A stretch of DNA of 64,000 nucleotides from Ophiocordyceps camponoti-saundersi (nom. inval.). Taxonomy: Eukaryota > Ascomycota > Sordariomycetes > Hypocreales > Ophiocordycipitaceae. A program made the translations under genes and the position numbers. The stretch is taken from contig PDHQ01000052.1 of the NCBI GenBank assembly GCA_003339415.1, positions 62,001 through 126,000 on the forward strand. The letters are read 5' to 3'. Shown here one piece after another: positions 39,701 to 51,935 of this stretch; position 1 is the stretch's first letter, and each line of letters opens with the position of its first letter. A model generated the notes under the pieces. The model did no database searches and was not told where the DNA came from. It worked only from the letters and a program-made list of their open reading frames with translations.

Positions 39701-40826
39701 TCTAACTTATATCGTTTTTTAGCTAGCTTAGGCTCTTAAGGGTAAGTTTAAACTTTTACTTCTAAAGGTAGTAATCGTATAGTTAGTCTTAAAATAGGCT
39801 TAGGAATAGTTAGAGTCGGTATATCCCTTAGAGCCGGGCCTTCCCTAGCGTTATTATTAGGCTCCGTGCTTAGTATAACTAATCGGCGACGAATTTCCTA
39901 CTCTAATTTATCCTATTATAGTTTATTTAAGTTATCTAAGTTAAATTCTACTCTAAGGCGCGGTTTAGTTACGCGGCCTTACGTAAGTTAAGAAGTTAGC
40001 ACCGTCTTTTCTTTCTAATAAGAGGTTTAAATATTAAGTCTCTAGGCGGTATAAGTTTATCCTATACCCGGTAGTTTAGGGGCTCGGGGTTATTATTATA
40101 ATATATTCGAAGAATTCTATAACGGATGTCCCTAATTTTATACTTAGGTATTAGTTTATCTAAGTATACCTTATATACTCGAATATCCGCTAGTAAGATA
40201 GCCTCCTAAGTTCTATAAGCACTTACTTAACTTACTCGCTATTATAATATTAGATTATTCTATTAATTTAGCTATCTTAGTTATTATCTTCTACTATTTA
40301 GCTATTACTCTTTACGGATTTATCTTTATAGCTAGCACTCCGTTAGTATCTTTTTTAATTTTTTTAGATATTATATTATATAAGTTATATATAGTAAATC
40401 GAATATTAGACTATATTAAGCTTACTATCGCTATTAATAATTTTTACTTACTATTAACGTAAAGGCGCTTAATAATAGCCCGCTTATATTATTTATCTTT
40501 CTTAGCGTTTTTAATTATCCGATTTAAAAAATTAGTAAGTAGAATCCGTTAAGTTTCTAATTTTACTTAGCTATAAAAAGCCTCCGCTTATTTTATATAA
40601 TTAGCTAGCGATTCTCCCTTTTTATAACTAAACTTATACGCCTTTATAATAAGGGTACTTTTTATAATTAAGTTTACCTCCTTAAACTTATTTATAAATA
40701 GAGTTATTAACTTAGACTAAGTACGATTTTTATTATCTAACTTATTATATTAGTTAGTAGCCTTACTATAAAGACCCGAAAAGAAAATCTCCCTAACGAT
40801 AATATTATATATCTCTCCTTAGATAC
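39700..40826 (-). pseudogene. A2 gag remnant, left piece
   Basis: This gag region is interrupted by A3 at 40826; its 5' continuation is 51102-51935. About 340 bp carrying the zinc knuckle in A3 is deleted at about 40060-40075. This deletion is not the same as the one in A1, although the two overlap on the A3 map. Confidence 0.7.
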
Positions 40827-41023
40827 TATTAGGCAGGCGTTAGAGGATAAGGCATAAGGGGATAAGGGATAGGGGGAGAGGAAAAGGGGACTTAGAGGAA
40901 TTATTATTATTATTAGACTTACTATTAGACTAATATAAAAGGGATTATAATTACTAATACCCTAACGTATAACCTTATACGATCTAATCTAATCTTATAA
41001 TTTAAGACCGATCGAGGAATTTT
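40827..41023 (+). repeat. A3 5' LTR
   Basis: 197 bp, start TATTAGGCAGG (from TGTTAGG), end GGAATTTT. The element interior follows with ATAGTAATAAGACTAAG, conserved in A1 and A2; no standard TGG primer-binding site is obvious there. Confidence 0.9.
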
Positions 41024-41399
41024 ATAGTAATAAGACTAAGATTTAGCGCGTTACTATATAAGCTATAGAATTAATATAACGGTATTATCTAGTAATAATA
41101 GCTAAGTATTTAAGGATTTCGGCAGATTACTAAATTAGGAAATAACGTAAGTTTTAATTAGGTTAAGCGGGAGCTACCTAGAGTAGGTCTAGCTATAGCT
41201 ACTTATTATTACCGGAAAAGCGGCCTTATAATAAGTAAGGTAGGAAAGACTATATAAGCGAGAATAAGGGGGGAAAAAGGATAAGAGAATATAAGAAGAC
41301 CCCGTAAGTGCGGATAGTCTTCCTTTTTTTTCCCTTCTTTATTATCGCCGAAGGTAGTTAAGATAAGAAAAACGTCGGGATAAGTAAGTAAAAAGGATT

Positions 41400-43450
41400 A
41401 GGGGCGTATAATCTTCCTAGATAGATTAACGCTAGAAGTTTTTTAATTTAAAGAAATAGATATACCTAATAAAAGAAGACTCGGTTCCGCTAAACGTTTA
41501 GTAGTTATAAGTATTATAGGCAAAAGTAAGTTATTAGAGTATACCTAAGGAGTGCCCTAAAGTAGAAAATTAGAAAATAATATTAAATATAAATATAGGT
41601 TTATTATAAGGTTTACCTAGTTCGTTAGAAGGTTTGCTATATTATCTACTTTATCCCCTTCCCCTAGTAAGTTAGACTAATCTAACGATCGTATACCTAG
41701 CACTAATATAAGGGAGTATTACTAGACTAGAGGGCAAGCGTTACGTTATAATAGCGTTAACTCTACTATTAAGGCTTAAGCTATTTACTAAATACCCGAA
41801 AGATATCTTAGCTAAAAGGTACCTCGATTAGTATAATACTAATATAGTATTATTAAGTATCTAAGGAGAGACGTATAATATTATCGTTAGGGAGATCTTC
41901 TCTTTAGGTCTTCGTAGTAAGGCTACTAACTAATATAATAAGTTAGATAACGAAGATCGTACCTAGTCTAAATTAGTAACTTTATTTATAAATAAGTTTA
42001 AGGAGGTAGACCTAATTATAAAAAGTACCCTTATTATAAAGGCGTATAAGTTCGGTCGTAAGAAAGGAGAATTACTAGCTAATTATATGAAATAAGCGGA
42101 GGCTTTTTATACCCGAGTAAAATCGGAAACTCGATAGATTTTACTTATTAACTTTTTAAATCGGATAACTAAAAACGCCGAGAAAGATAAATAATATAAG
42201 CGGGCTATTATTAAGCGCCTCTATATTAATAATAAGTAGAAATCGTCGATAGCGATAGTAAGCCTAATATAGTCTAATATTCGACTTACTATATATAACC
42301 TACGCGATATAATATTTAAAAAGATTAAGAGAGATATTAACGGAGTGCTAGCTATAAAGATAGATCCGTAAAAAATAATAGCTAAGTAATAAGAGACGAT
42401 AACTAAGATAGCTAAATTAATAGAATAATCTAATATTATAGTAGCTAGTAAGTTAAGTAAATACTTATAGAACTTAAGAGGCTATTTTACTAGCAAATAT
42501 TCGAGTATATAAAGTATACTTAGATAAACTAATACCTAAGTATAGAATTAGGAATATCTATTATAGAATTCTTCGAATATATTATAGTAGTAACCCCGAG
42601 CCCTTAGATTACCGAGTATAGGACTTAAATACTAACCTCCTAACTCGGATCTATAATAGTATTTTAAATATAGCGAATAGGGCTATATAAGCTATAATTA
42701 TCTATTTATAGCTTTATTTAATAGAGAAGCGTTCTAGTAGCGGAAAGCTTATTAGGAAACTTACGCGGAGGAGATAAAGGAATAAAAACGCTAGTAACTA
42801 CGTTAAGGTATTAGCCCTAAACCGTTAGTAAAGAATTTAATAATTATTAATTTAGATATAAGTATTTAACTACTAATAGGATATATAACTAAGATATTAC
42901 TAGTACTACTTATAATAAAAAGTCTAAATAGAAAAGCTTTAGATTTTACTACGCCCGATATTAATTCTATATAGGGATAAACTTATACCGCCTAGAAACC
43001 TAATATTTAAACCTCTTATTAGAAAGAAAAGATAGTGCCGACTTCTTAACTTATACGAGGCCGCGTAACTAAACCGCGCCCTAAAGTAGAATTTAACTTA
43101 AATAACCTAGATAAACTATAACGGGATAAATTAAAATAGGAAATTTATCGCCGATCGGTTATACTAAGCACGGAACCTAATAATAATACTAGGGAAAGCC
43201 CGGCTCTAAGAGATATACCGACTCTAACTATTCCTAGGCCTATCCTAAGACTAATTACTCGGTTACTACCCCTAAAAGTAGAAATTTAAACTTACCCTTA
43301 AGAGCCTAAGCTAGCTAAAAAACGATATAAGTTAGAGAAAATCCGAGCTATAAAAGAATATAATATTCCGTTATTTAAACTAGGAGATAAGTTAAAAAAT
43401 ACCCCGGTAATATTAAGTATCTTTTAATTACTCTAAGTTATATTATCGAT
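41400..43450 (+). pseudogene. A3 gag remnant
   Basis: This is the most complete gag of the family. The RIP-converted zinc knuckle lies at 42660-42701 with the spacing Y-x2-Y-x4-Y-x4-Y, ending in a Leu where A1 has Pro. The segment at about 42640-43140 is the one partly deleted in A1 and A2. The exact start is not visible, as ATG codons are mostly lost to RIP. Confidence 0.75.
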
Positions 43451-46400
43451 TCGTATATAACTTAATAAATTAATATAATATCGGAAGAAGATTAAGTCCC
43501 TAAAAGGTAAAAAGGTTATTACGAATCTTATCTAATTATTTAAATTATAAAACCCGCTAGCGGATATTCTATCCTATAATACGCTTAATTAGGTAATTTA
43601 GAGAGATATTATAGCGCTAGCTAAAGCTATCCTATTAATATTAGGGTATATCGAAAGCTATATTAAAAGTTATCGGTATATTATTATTATATTAGATAGA
43701 GGCTTTATAGTTAATCTAGTTAATAAAGCCTTTATAGCTAATAACGCCCTCCCTATAATCTAGTTACCTTAACTAAGTATAGTTAGAATAGCGAATAACG
43801 AACTCGCGATTATTAAGAGGGTTACCTACCTTTAGGTAATTATAATAGGAATTCTAGCTAACGTAAAGGTATATATACTAGGAAACTATAACGATTAAGA
43901 TATTTTATTAGGCTACGTATAGCTAAGACGCGTTAAGGCTATAGAATATTACGTAAAGAAATAGCTAAAAATTACTAGCTTAGAAAGTATTACTTAGATT
44001 ATTCCGATTTTCCTAGTACCTAATTTATTTAAGCTAGATAGGAAAACGCCGTAAGCCCCTAAATATCTAAAAGCGGTCGCTAATAATAAAGATAAGATTA
44101 TATTTATCGAAGATAATAGGCTTATTTTAGAAGAGGTTAAGGATATTTTATCCGCTATTACTAAATAACTAGCCTCCTAGGTAAAGTAAGACTCTCTAAA
44201 AAACTAAGAGCTGCCTCCTATAAGGGCTAGATAGCGGGGCAGCTAAAGACGGTATAGAAGAAGATAGATAAAGTATTATAGCCCTAAATCTAGCGAAAAC
44301 TAGTAGTATCTATTAGTAAGTAGGTAAAAGTAATATTACCTAAGTTTATATAAAAGAAAGTATATAAGGTAATAGGTCTTAAATAAACGGCGGAGAAACT
44401 AAAGTTAACGAATAGATAGTTACTTAAGTATTTAAGATAGCCTAGAGGAGTGGAAAAATTACTAGAAATAGAATTAGCTAACCCGAAAGAAAAGGAGATA
44501 GCTAGGAATAAGAGTAATATAGAAGAGGTAGTCCGCGACTACGATAAGCTAGATATAATAAACTTTCTAAAATATCCCTAATATCGGATAGACTAGGAGA
44601 AAATAAGTAACGAGGACGATATTAACTACGTATTATATCTTAGATAAGTAAGTATTATAATAATAAGTACTTTAAGACCTATATCTTATAAAAGTACTAC
44701 CCCGGACTTAGTTATTTATCCTCTATTAAATACCTTAATTAGGGAAATTAACGCGTAGTTTAAATAAAGCCTTATTACGCTAAGAGATTATATTAAGATA
44801 GAAGAATAGAGAGAGAGGGTTATAAGATTATATTTTACTTATAAGGATTACTTTATTTCTACTCTTAAGGAGATTTAACTTACCTAACTAATTACCTATT
44901 AAATTAAATTAAAAGAGGGAGTAACGCTAGCCGTATTTAAATAAATAAGGTATAGTAGGCCTAAATAGATCTTTACGGGTAAGGTATTCCTAATAATAGA
45001 AGAAGTAAATATTATTTAACTTATCGGCGATAATATAGAATAGGTAGCTAGAACTTTATTCGTTAAGAAGCACCTACTAAACCCGGCGGCCTAGAGAATA
45101 GTTTATAATTACCGCGATATTAATAGGAATATAGTAAAACTAAAATATCTATATTATAACCTAGAGGTTAATTTAGACTAAGTATATATTAAATAACCGA
45201 TAGTTTTCTTTTAGCTAGATATATCTAATAAGTTCTAGTTAATCTTAATATAGCTAAAAGATATATATAAGATAGGCTTTACCGCCCCTAATAATATATA
45301 GGAATATATTAATATACCGTAAGGACTAATAGGCGCCCCCTCTACGTATATAAGGTATAAGGATATCGCGTTTAATAGATTAGTATTAGCGAATAAAGTT
45401 AAATACTAAATATTACTAGGTTTTACTATAAAGTACTTAACGTTAATATTCGTTTATATCGACGATTATAACCTTAATAGCGAAACCTTTAATAGATATT
45501 TCGATTTCTTTCGATATTAGTACTTCCCTAAAATAATATAGGCGCTAATTAGTCTTACGAGTAAGAAGACGAAGCTATTTAATAGCATAGCCGAATTAGT
45601 TAGGTTTAAATTAGAAGTAAGGCGATTTCGTCTAGGAACTAAGTATCGGCAGAGATTTACGTAGTTAGGAGACTATTTCTAATAATAACCCCCTTAATCT
45701 TAGGAAGAAATTTAAATAGTGCTATAGCTAACCCTATTCCTTTATCGTTTTATATTAGGGAGAGCAGATAAGGCTAAACTTATTAAGGAAGCGTTTTTTA
45801 AAAAGGTAAATAAGGTAACTCTATTAGAACGCTAATCTATATAATTAAAGGTATAATATCGGGATAAACCCGTTTAGACGCTAAAGGCGGTAAAAGCTTT
45901 ATAATTCCTATACTAAGCTATCTAAAATAACGTAATATTCGGAGTATAGACGAATATATAATTTTACCTAATAATAGATATATCCGATATTAGGACTAGG
46001 GCCGTTCTCTATTAACTCGATAACTATCCCGATAGAATATTTATTAGAGACTCTAACTTCTAAGATATAAAAATTATTATATAGATATTATTTCGGCTAA
46101 ATAATTTAAAACGGCGATACTTTATACTTAAAAAAGAAATATTAGCTATTATTTATATAATTAAGGAATATTAGTAGATAGTAGATATATCCCTATATCC
46201 CCTTAAGATTTATATAGATTATAAAGGTATTATCGACTTAATAACGAATATAGCGGAAACGTATAGTAAAATTACGAGGTAGATTAATATTTTTTAAGAA
46301 CGGGATATTAAATATATTTACCGCTTAAATACGATAAAAATTATTAAAATCGCGGATAATATATCTAGGTTATATAATATTTTAAAAAGCGACGCTTTAA

Positions 46401-47900
46401 ATATAAAGGGCCGTATTATACTAGCGCTAGATACTATTAAGGCTACTCGACTCCCGTTAGGTAAACCGCTAGTAGGCAGAGAGGTATCTTACCTTTAGGT
46501 AGCTATATCCCCTTAGCTAGGAGACCCGTAATATACGGAAATCGTGCTCTTTCTCGTTAATAAAATATAAGTATTATTAAATAATAGATATCGCTATATT
46601 TAGAGGTTAGCTATTAGATATTAAGTCTAAAATAAGATCCTATATTATATCGAATTAGATAAATAGTAGGCTAAGTATTATCTATAGTTAAATATCCGGT
46701 TAAAGTTATAAAATACTTATAACGTATTAGGCTATTTCTCTAAGGAAAAGACTTTAGCGAATTTAAGAGGAATCTTATAGTAGCTAACTCGTCGATCGGA
46801 TATTACCTATTATTATATATCCTATATAATTTGCTAGTAAACCGCACCACGCTTACTTAAGTTAAAATATAAATAGATTATAATATATAAGCTATAGGAA
46901 ATAATAGTAGTTAACTTCCTAGGACCTATTACGCTTATTAGTGCTCGTAAATATTAATATATTCTAGTAGCCGTAAATTATATAATACGTTTCCTATTAA
47001 TTTAAGTATACGAAAATACGATTAGCCCGGAGGTAGTAAATATATAGTAATATTACTAGAGTCTAATATTTAGCTAGCCTAAAGCTATTTACTCGGATAA
47101 TAAACGCTATTTCGCTAATACTATTATAAAAGATATAGCTAAGCGATATAGGGTTAAATAGAAGTTTAGCCCGGTTTTATACCCTTAAAGCACTAGACTA
47201 GCGGAGAGGTACGTTTAACTAGTAAAAGACTAACTGCGAAAATAGAGTCTTAAGCGGTCCGGCATCTCCCTAGAAGCGTAGAATAAAGCGTTACCCTAAA
47301 TTACTAATATGCTAAATTCTCGAAAAGTTAAGATTTTAGGGGTAACTCTAGTAAAGGCTATATTAGGATTTAACCCCGTAGTTATATATTAGAATAAAGA
47401 GATACCTAGAGCTAAATAATCTAACTTCGACTATTTTAACCGGAATAACTAGATAATCCGCGATTTAGTATTAGCTATAGTAAAAGAAAAAGATATAATC
47501 CGGGATACTTTAGCTAACTTTAATATAACTAAATATAATACTAAGCTATAACGTGCCTTACGAGTTAGTAACTTTATATAGGAAAAGTAAGATAAGGTAA
47601 ATACGTTATATAGGAAGTTCGTAACTACGTAGGATAACCTATCTATTATTATTAAGGTTATCTTATCTATCACGTATCTAATCCGTAGCGTTATCGGACG
47701 CTAAGTTTTGCAAAAGCTTTACGTAAATAATCTTAAACTATTTATACTATATAAGGTATATTTAATACCCCTATAGCGAGTAATATAGGATATAGCTACC
47801 CGATAGGGCTATAAGTTAGGCGAAGGAATAGATAAGCTTTAGGGTAAAAACCCTTACGCTTATAAGAACTCGCTATTATAAGAAGTTAGGGGGGGGAAAC
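43450..47900 (+). pseudogene. A3 pol remnant: protease, RT, RNase H, integrase
   Basis: The protease triad Asp-Arg-Gly lies at about 43695-43703. The RT catalytic box Tyr-Ile-Asp-Asp is intact at 45455-45466, preceded by Phe-Val. The RNase H core starts at 45977 with Asp-Ile-Ser-Asp and is followed by a Lys-Lys-Glu-Ile-Leu-Ala block near 46125. In integrase, Val-Asn-Phe-Leu-Gly-Pro marks the first catalytic Asp (46913-46915, Asp changed to Asn), with Val-Ala-Val-Asn-Tyr 20 codons on. The order protease-RT-RNase H-integrase identifies Ty3/Gypsy. The minus-strand open frame at 47449-47673 is a shadow of the integrase C-terminal region. Confidence 0.87.
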
Positions 47901-48029
47901 GTAGGGTTAAGTAGGAAGACTAAGAATAAGAAAGATAACTTACTACGGTAAATATTAAGTTACTACGGTAAGTATTAATAGTAATTAATAATAATTATTA
48001 ATAGCTATTAGCTAGCTAAAGAGTCGCTA

Positions 48030-48473
48030 ACGGTCCGTTTGCTTATTCGCACGTTTACCCTACTTTATTTTCTATTCTCTCTTACCTTACTTTATTTTCT
48101 ATTCTCTCTACGTCTATTCTCTCTAAGCATACCTCGCATATACCTTCACTACTATATATCTCGCGTCTTCGTGCACCGTACTATTACTATTTTCCTTTCC
48201 TTACTTATTAAATCTTTCTTAATTAGATTATCGTTAGGTATTATCGTTATCTTCTTTCTTATATACCTTATATTTATCTCCTTCTTCCCTATATACGATT
48301 AACTATTATATATTACTATTATTAACGTATAGTTATCTCCTTTTATACGTACCTTTATTTCGTATATTATTACCGTTTTTCGTTTAACTTACCTTCTATC
48401 GCACCGTTTATCTCCTCCTATATTTATCCTTACTTCGCGTATTATATTATTATCGTTTTCCTCTTATATTACT
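48030..48473 (+). promoter_or_regulatory. A3 pyrimidine-rich leader before the third ORF
   Basis: T/C-rich plus strand holding an 87-codon open frame (48039-48302, TTG start). It contains a 27-bp tandem duplication (about 48053-48106) absent from A2. It could be the untranslated leader and promoter of the third ORF. The equivalent 78-codon frame in A2 shares most residues, but this follows from shared ancestry and base composition. Confidence 0.42.
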
Positions 48474-49329
48474 ATAGCTACTCGAGATAACTACCTAACT
48501 TTTAAAAATATAAACCCCTTAAAAAACGAGATAATTAACGTTTAGTATTAGAAGATTCGTACGGAATATAAAAAATACTAAGGTTTTTTCACTTAGATAA
48601 TAAAGATAAACTAGAAAGCGAAGGTTACTAAGAACCTTAAGATTACTATAATAACCGGAACTCCTTACGGTTATATCTTAGCTAAATAGGCCATAAAAGG
48701 GGACTAGCTATCGTAATATATCGCTAAAGTAATATAGGAGGAAACCGTTTTAGTAACGGTATCTTAAAATATTTAAAAGTTCTAAACTACCGATAAGAAT
48801 ATTATAGAAGATATCTTACCGCGTAACTAGCTAATCCCGTAACCGGAGTTATAATAACTATATATTATAATATATTATTTTACGAACTATACGGTAAAGA
48901 AAGATAATAAAGGTAATCTTCCCCCTATATTAGAGATTATTATTAGTATAAGAAAGATAAAAGAGGCTATCTTACCTAATATTATAGATTTATTTTCTAT
49001 TATTATATAGAAATTATAGGAGCGAATAATCCTTAGTATTAACTAAATAGTATACGATAAGTTACCGGGTATAACGGACGCTAATATATTAGGGGTAGCT
49101 TTATTAAAGTTAGCTTTTTAAGGCTAAGGCTATTATAACTAAGATATTACTATTATTACTTACGGGTCTAAGGCGGGATTTTAGGATATAGAAAAAGTAT
49201 CGAAATTTAACGTAAATTAGGTTATTCGCCGGGTATTAAGCTAGCGGGCCGACTAGCTTACGCTACCTTAATTATTAATAAAACTATCGAGCGAAATAGC
49301 TAATAACGAGGCAGAAGATTCGTTAAACG

Positions 49330-49440
49330 GATATACCCTTATATCGGTATCTAAAATTAGGAATAAGGATATAGTTAAACTTACGACTATAATAACTCCC
49401 TTAAAAAGGAATAAGGATATAGTTAAACTTACGATTACGA
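49330..49440 (+). repeat. 48-bp tandem duplication in the A3 third ORF
   Basis: Two units of 48 bp (16 codons) built around GGATATAGTTAAACTTACGA. A2 has a single copy at the matching place (about 33660-33710), so the duplication is specific to A3 or was lost in A2. Confidence 0.75.
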
Positions 49441-49559
49441 TAACTCCCTTAAAAACGCCTTAAGGCCCTAAGACTGCACTACCTATCCCTAGTTAGAAGA
49501 ATACGGGTTAAGGTTAGCTTAAATTACCGGAGTAAGCTCTAAAAGCGAGGTCGGTATAA

Positions 49560-49930
49560 CTTATAGTTAGGATAAAGCTATAATCTTCCGTCGCAGAAAT
49601 ATCGGCTACTATTAGCCCGAAGCGATCTTCTTCTTTTATTATATAGCCTTCGGTTAAAATATCGGCTACTACTAGCCTAAAGTATCCTTCGTCTTCTATT
49701 ATACGGCCCTCGGTTACTACTAACCCGAAATCTTCTATTATATAAGCCTTACCTACTATAAAGATACTGACTTCGACGCTTATATCTTTATTCCCGAAAT
49801 CTTCTATCGTATAAGCTTTACCTACTATAAAGATACCGACTTCGACGCTTATATCCTTAAATATCCTTATAGTAGTAGAGAGGATATATCCCGCTTTAAC
49901 GCTTATATTTGCTATATCGCTATCTTCTAT
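49560..49930 (+). repeat. Degenerate tandem repeats (69-bp units) in the A3 third ORF
   Basis: The clearest pair of 69-bp units (23 codons) covers about 49735-49860, sharing TTCGACGCTTATATC. Older, more diverged units flank it at 49590-49730. The unit length keeps the reading frame, as expected for repeats inside a protein. A2 carries a related array at 33200-33540. Confidence 0.7.
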
Positions 49931-50899
49931 TACTTTAGCAGTTTATACGCCTTCGGCTACCCCTAGGATTTATAATACGCCCGCGCTAATTTAAGCACCT
50001 TTAGCTATCCCTATAATTTAGAACGTAACTATATTAATTTAGGTACCTAAGGATAGGGCTATCTCTAATATTACCTACGTTATAATTATAGGAGCCTCTA
50101 CTACCCTTTATTAGAAGGAAGCGTTCGAATTATTATTAGCTAAGTAGCGAAGTCTAATAGCGTAGTAGTTAGAGAAGAATAAGATATAGATAGTAGAATA
50201 ACGGTCTATTACGAGGGATTAAAAAGAGCGATAGGAAGCTAATTATAGGGCTCTTCTCGAGTACTAATAAAAGGAATTTTAGTAAGTTATATAAGTAGAA
50301 TAATTAATCACGCTTACTAAAAAAGCTATTAGGTAAATAATAGCTATTAAAAATTTAAAGAGAATTATCTTACTTATTTATAATAAGCTAACCCGTATTC
50401 TAAATAAGTCCTCGATATAACTAAAGCGGCCTATTTCTATAAATATTAAAAAATATAATATATATCCGATAAAAGATATTATCGAAGCGGCGCTACGAAA
50501 GGTATTTTAATCTATAACGATAAACGATATTATCTAACCGCTACTAGATAGAGCTATTAAGATAACTTTACGCTAAGTTATTAAGGTAAACTTTAAGGAT
50601 TTTAATCGACCTATATTATAACTTATATCGGACCCCTTTTTATAGCTATCTAACTAAAGGTTAATATCTAATATATTATCGCCGCGACCTAAAAGGCCTA
50701 GTATAGCCGATTAGTCTAATAAAAGAACGATTAAGAAAGCGAGGCTATTAAGCTAAGGAAATTAGGAGACTAGCTCGAATAAAATTAGGGGGATACCCCT
50801 AGGACTAGATAACGATAAGCTATTTGCGGAGGATCACGGTAGAGAGGTTTAGATAGAGAAGGTGGTCGTGGGCGACTATAATAAAGATACCCCCTACTT

Positions 50900-51096
50900 T
50901 ATTAAGCAGGCGTTAGAGGATAAGGTATAAGGGGATAAAGGATAGGGGGAGAGGAAAAGGGGACTTAGAGGAATTATTATTATTATTAGACTTGCTATTA
51001 GACTAATATAAAAGGGATCACGACTACTAATGCCCTAACGCATAACCCTATACGATCTAATCTAATCTTATAATTTAAGACCGATCGAGGAATTTT
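50900..51096 (+). repeat. A3 3' LTR
   Basis: 197 bp. It keeps more CA/TG (for example ATCACGACTACTAATGCC) than the 5' LTR at 40827-41023. No strong purine tract precedes it; the upstream bases are AAAGATACCCCCTACTT. Confidence 0.9.
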
Positions 51097-51101
51097 AATA
51101 C

Positions 51102-51935
51102 CTAATAATACTATATTAGTATTATACTAATTAAGGTACCTTTTAGCTAAAATATTTTTTAAGTATTTAGTAAATAGCTTAAGCCCTAATAGTAAAGTTA
51201 ACGCTATTATAACGTAACGCCTATACTTAGGTTTAGTAATACTCCCTTATATCGGTATAAGATATATAATTATTAGACCGATCTAATTTACTAAGGGAAG
51301 GGGGTAAAGTAAACGATATAGTAAACCTTCTAATAAACTAGGCAAACTTTACAATATACCTATATCTATATCTAATATTATTTTCTAATCTTTTACCTTA
51401 AGGCACTCCTTAGGTATACTCTAATAACTTACTTTTACCTATAATACTTATAACTACTAAATATCTAGCGGAACTAAGTCTTCCTTTATTAAGTATATCT
51501 ATTTCTTTAAATTAAAAAACTTCTAGCGTTAATCTATCTAAGAAGATTATACGCCCCTAATCCTTTTTACTTACTTATCTTAATATTCTTCTTATCTTAA
51601 TTACCTTCGGCGATAATAAAGAAGAAAAAAAAAAGGGAAAACTATCCGCACCTACGGGGTCTTTTTATATTCTCTTATCCTCTTTCCCCCCTTATTCTCG
51701 CTTATATAGTCCTTCTTACCTTACTTTCTATAAGGCCGCTTTTCCGGTAATAGTAGGTAGCTATAGCTAAACTTACTTTAAGTAGCTCCCACTTAACCTA
51801 ATTAGAACTCGCTTTACTTCCTAATTTAGCAATTTACCGAAATCTTTAAATACTTAGCTATCGTTACTAAACGATACCGTTATATTAATTTTATAGCTTA
51901 TATAGTAACGCGCTATATCTTAGTCTTATTATTAT
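51102..51935 (-). pseudogene. A2 gag remnant, right (5') piece
   Basis: Collinear on the minus strand with 41024-41860 of A3: the untranslated leader and start of gag. It joins to 40826 across the A3 insertion. Confidence 0.75.

Larger units (their letters stand above)
48474..50870 (+). pseudogene. A3 third ORF remnant (unknown protein, about 800 codons)
   Basis: Begins at ATA (48474, probably a former ATG) after the pyrimidine-rich leader and runs close to the 3' LTR. The frame opens Ile-Ala-Thr-Arg-Asp-Asn-Tyr-Leu. A Gly-Tyr-Ile-Leu-Ala-Lys motif lies near 48655, a helical region at 48.9-49.3 kb, a low-complexity repeat region at 49.33-49.93 kb, and a basic C-terminal part at 50.2-50.7 kb. 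A1 and A2 carry it too, so it belongs to the family. I recognise no envelope, chromodomain or nuclease motif. It may be a captured gene; function unknown. Confidence 0.55.
40827..51096 (+). mobile_element. A3: uninterrupted Ty3/Gypsy element, innermost in the nest
   Basis: 10,270 bp with 197-bp LTRs (40827-41023 and 50900-51096). The TSD is GATAC (40822-40826) and AATAC (51097-51101), equal except for one G/A difference. Its gag, protease, RT, RNase H, integrase and third ORF are all present, making it the reference for the family. It keeps YIDD and the first RNase H Asp pair, which fits its being the youngest of the three copies. It still carries many RIP stops and cannot move. Confidence 0.92.

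Noticed and set aside
47449..47673. 74-codon open frame on the minus strand
   Set aside because: Antisense to the A3 integrase C-terminal region; not conserved as an open frame in A1 or A2.
48039..48302. 87-codon open frame with apparent hydrophobic (membrane-like) stretches, and its A2 relative at 34763-34999
   Set aside because: The strand is T/C-rich, so it yields Leu/Phe/Ser/Ile codons and few stops regardless of coding. The start is TTG, and the frame contains a simple 27-bp duplication. Treated as a leader, not a membrane protein.
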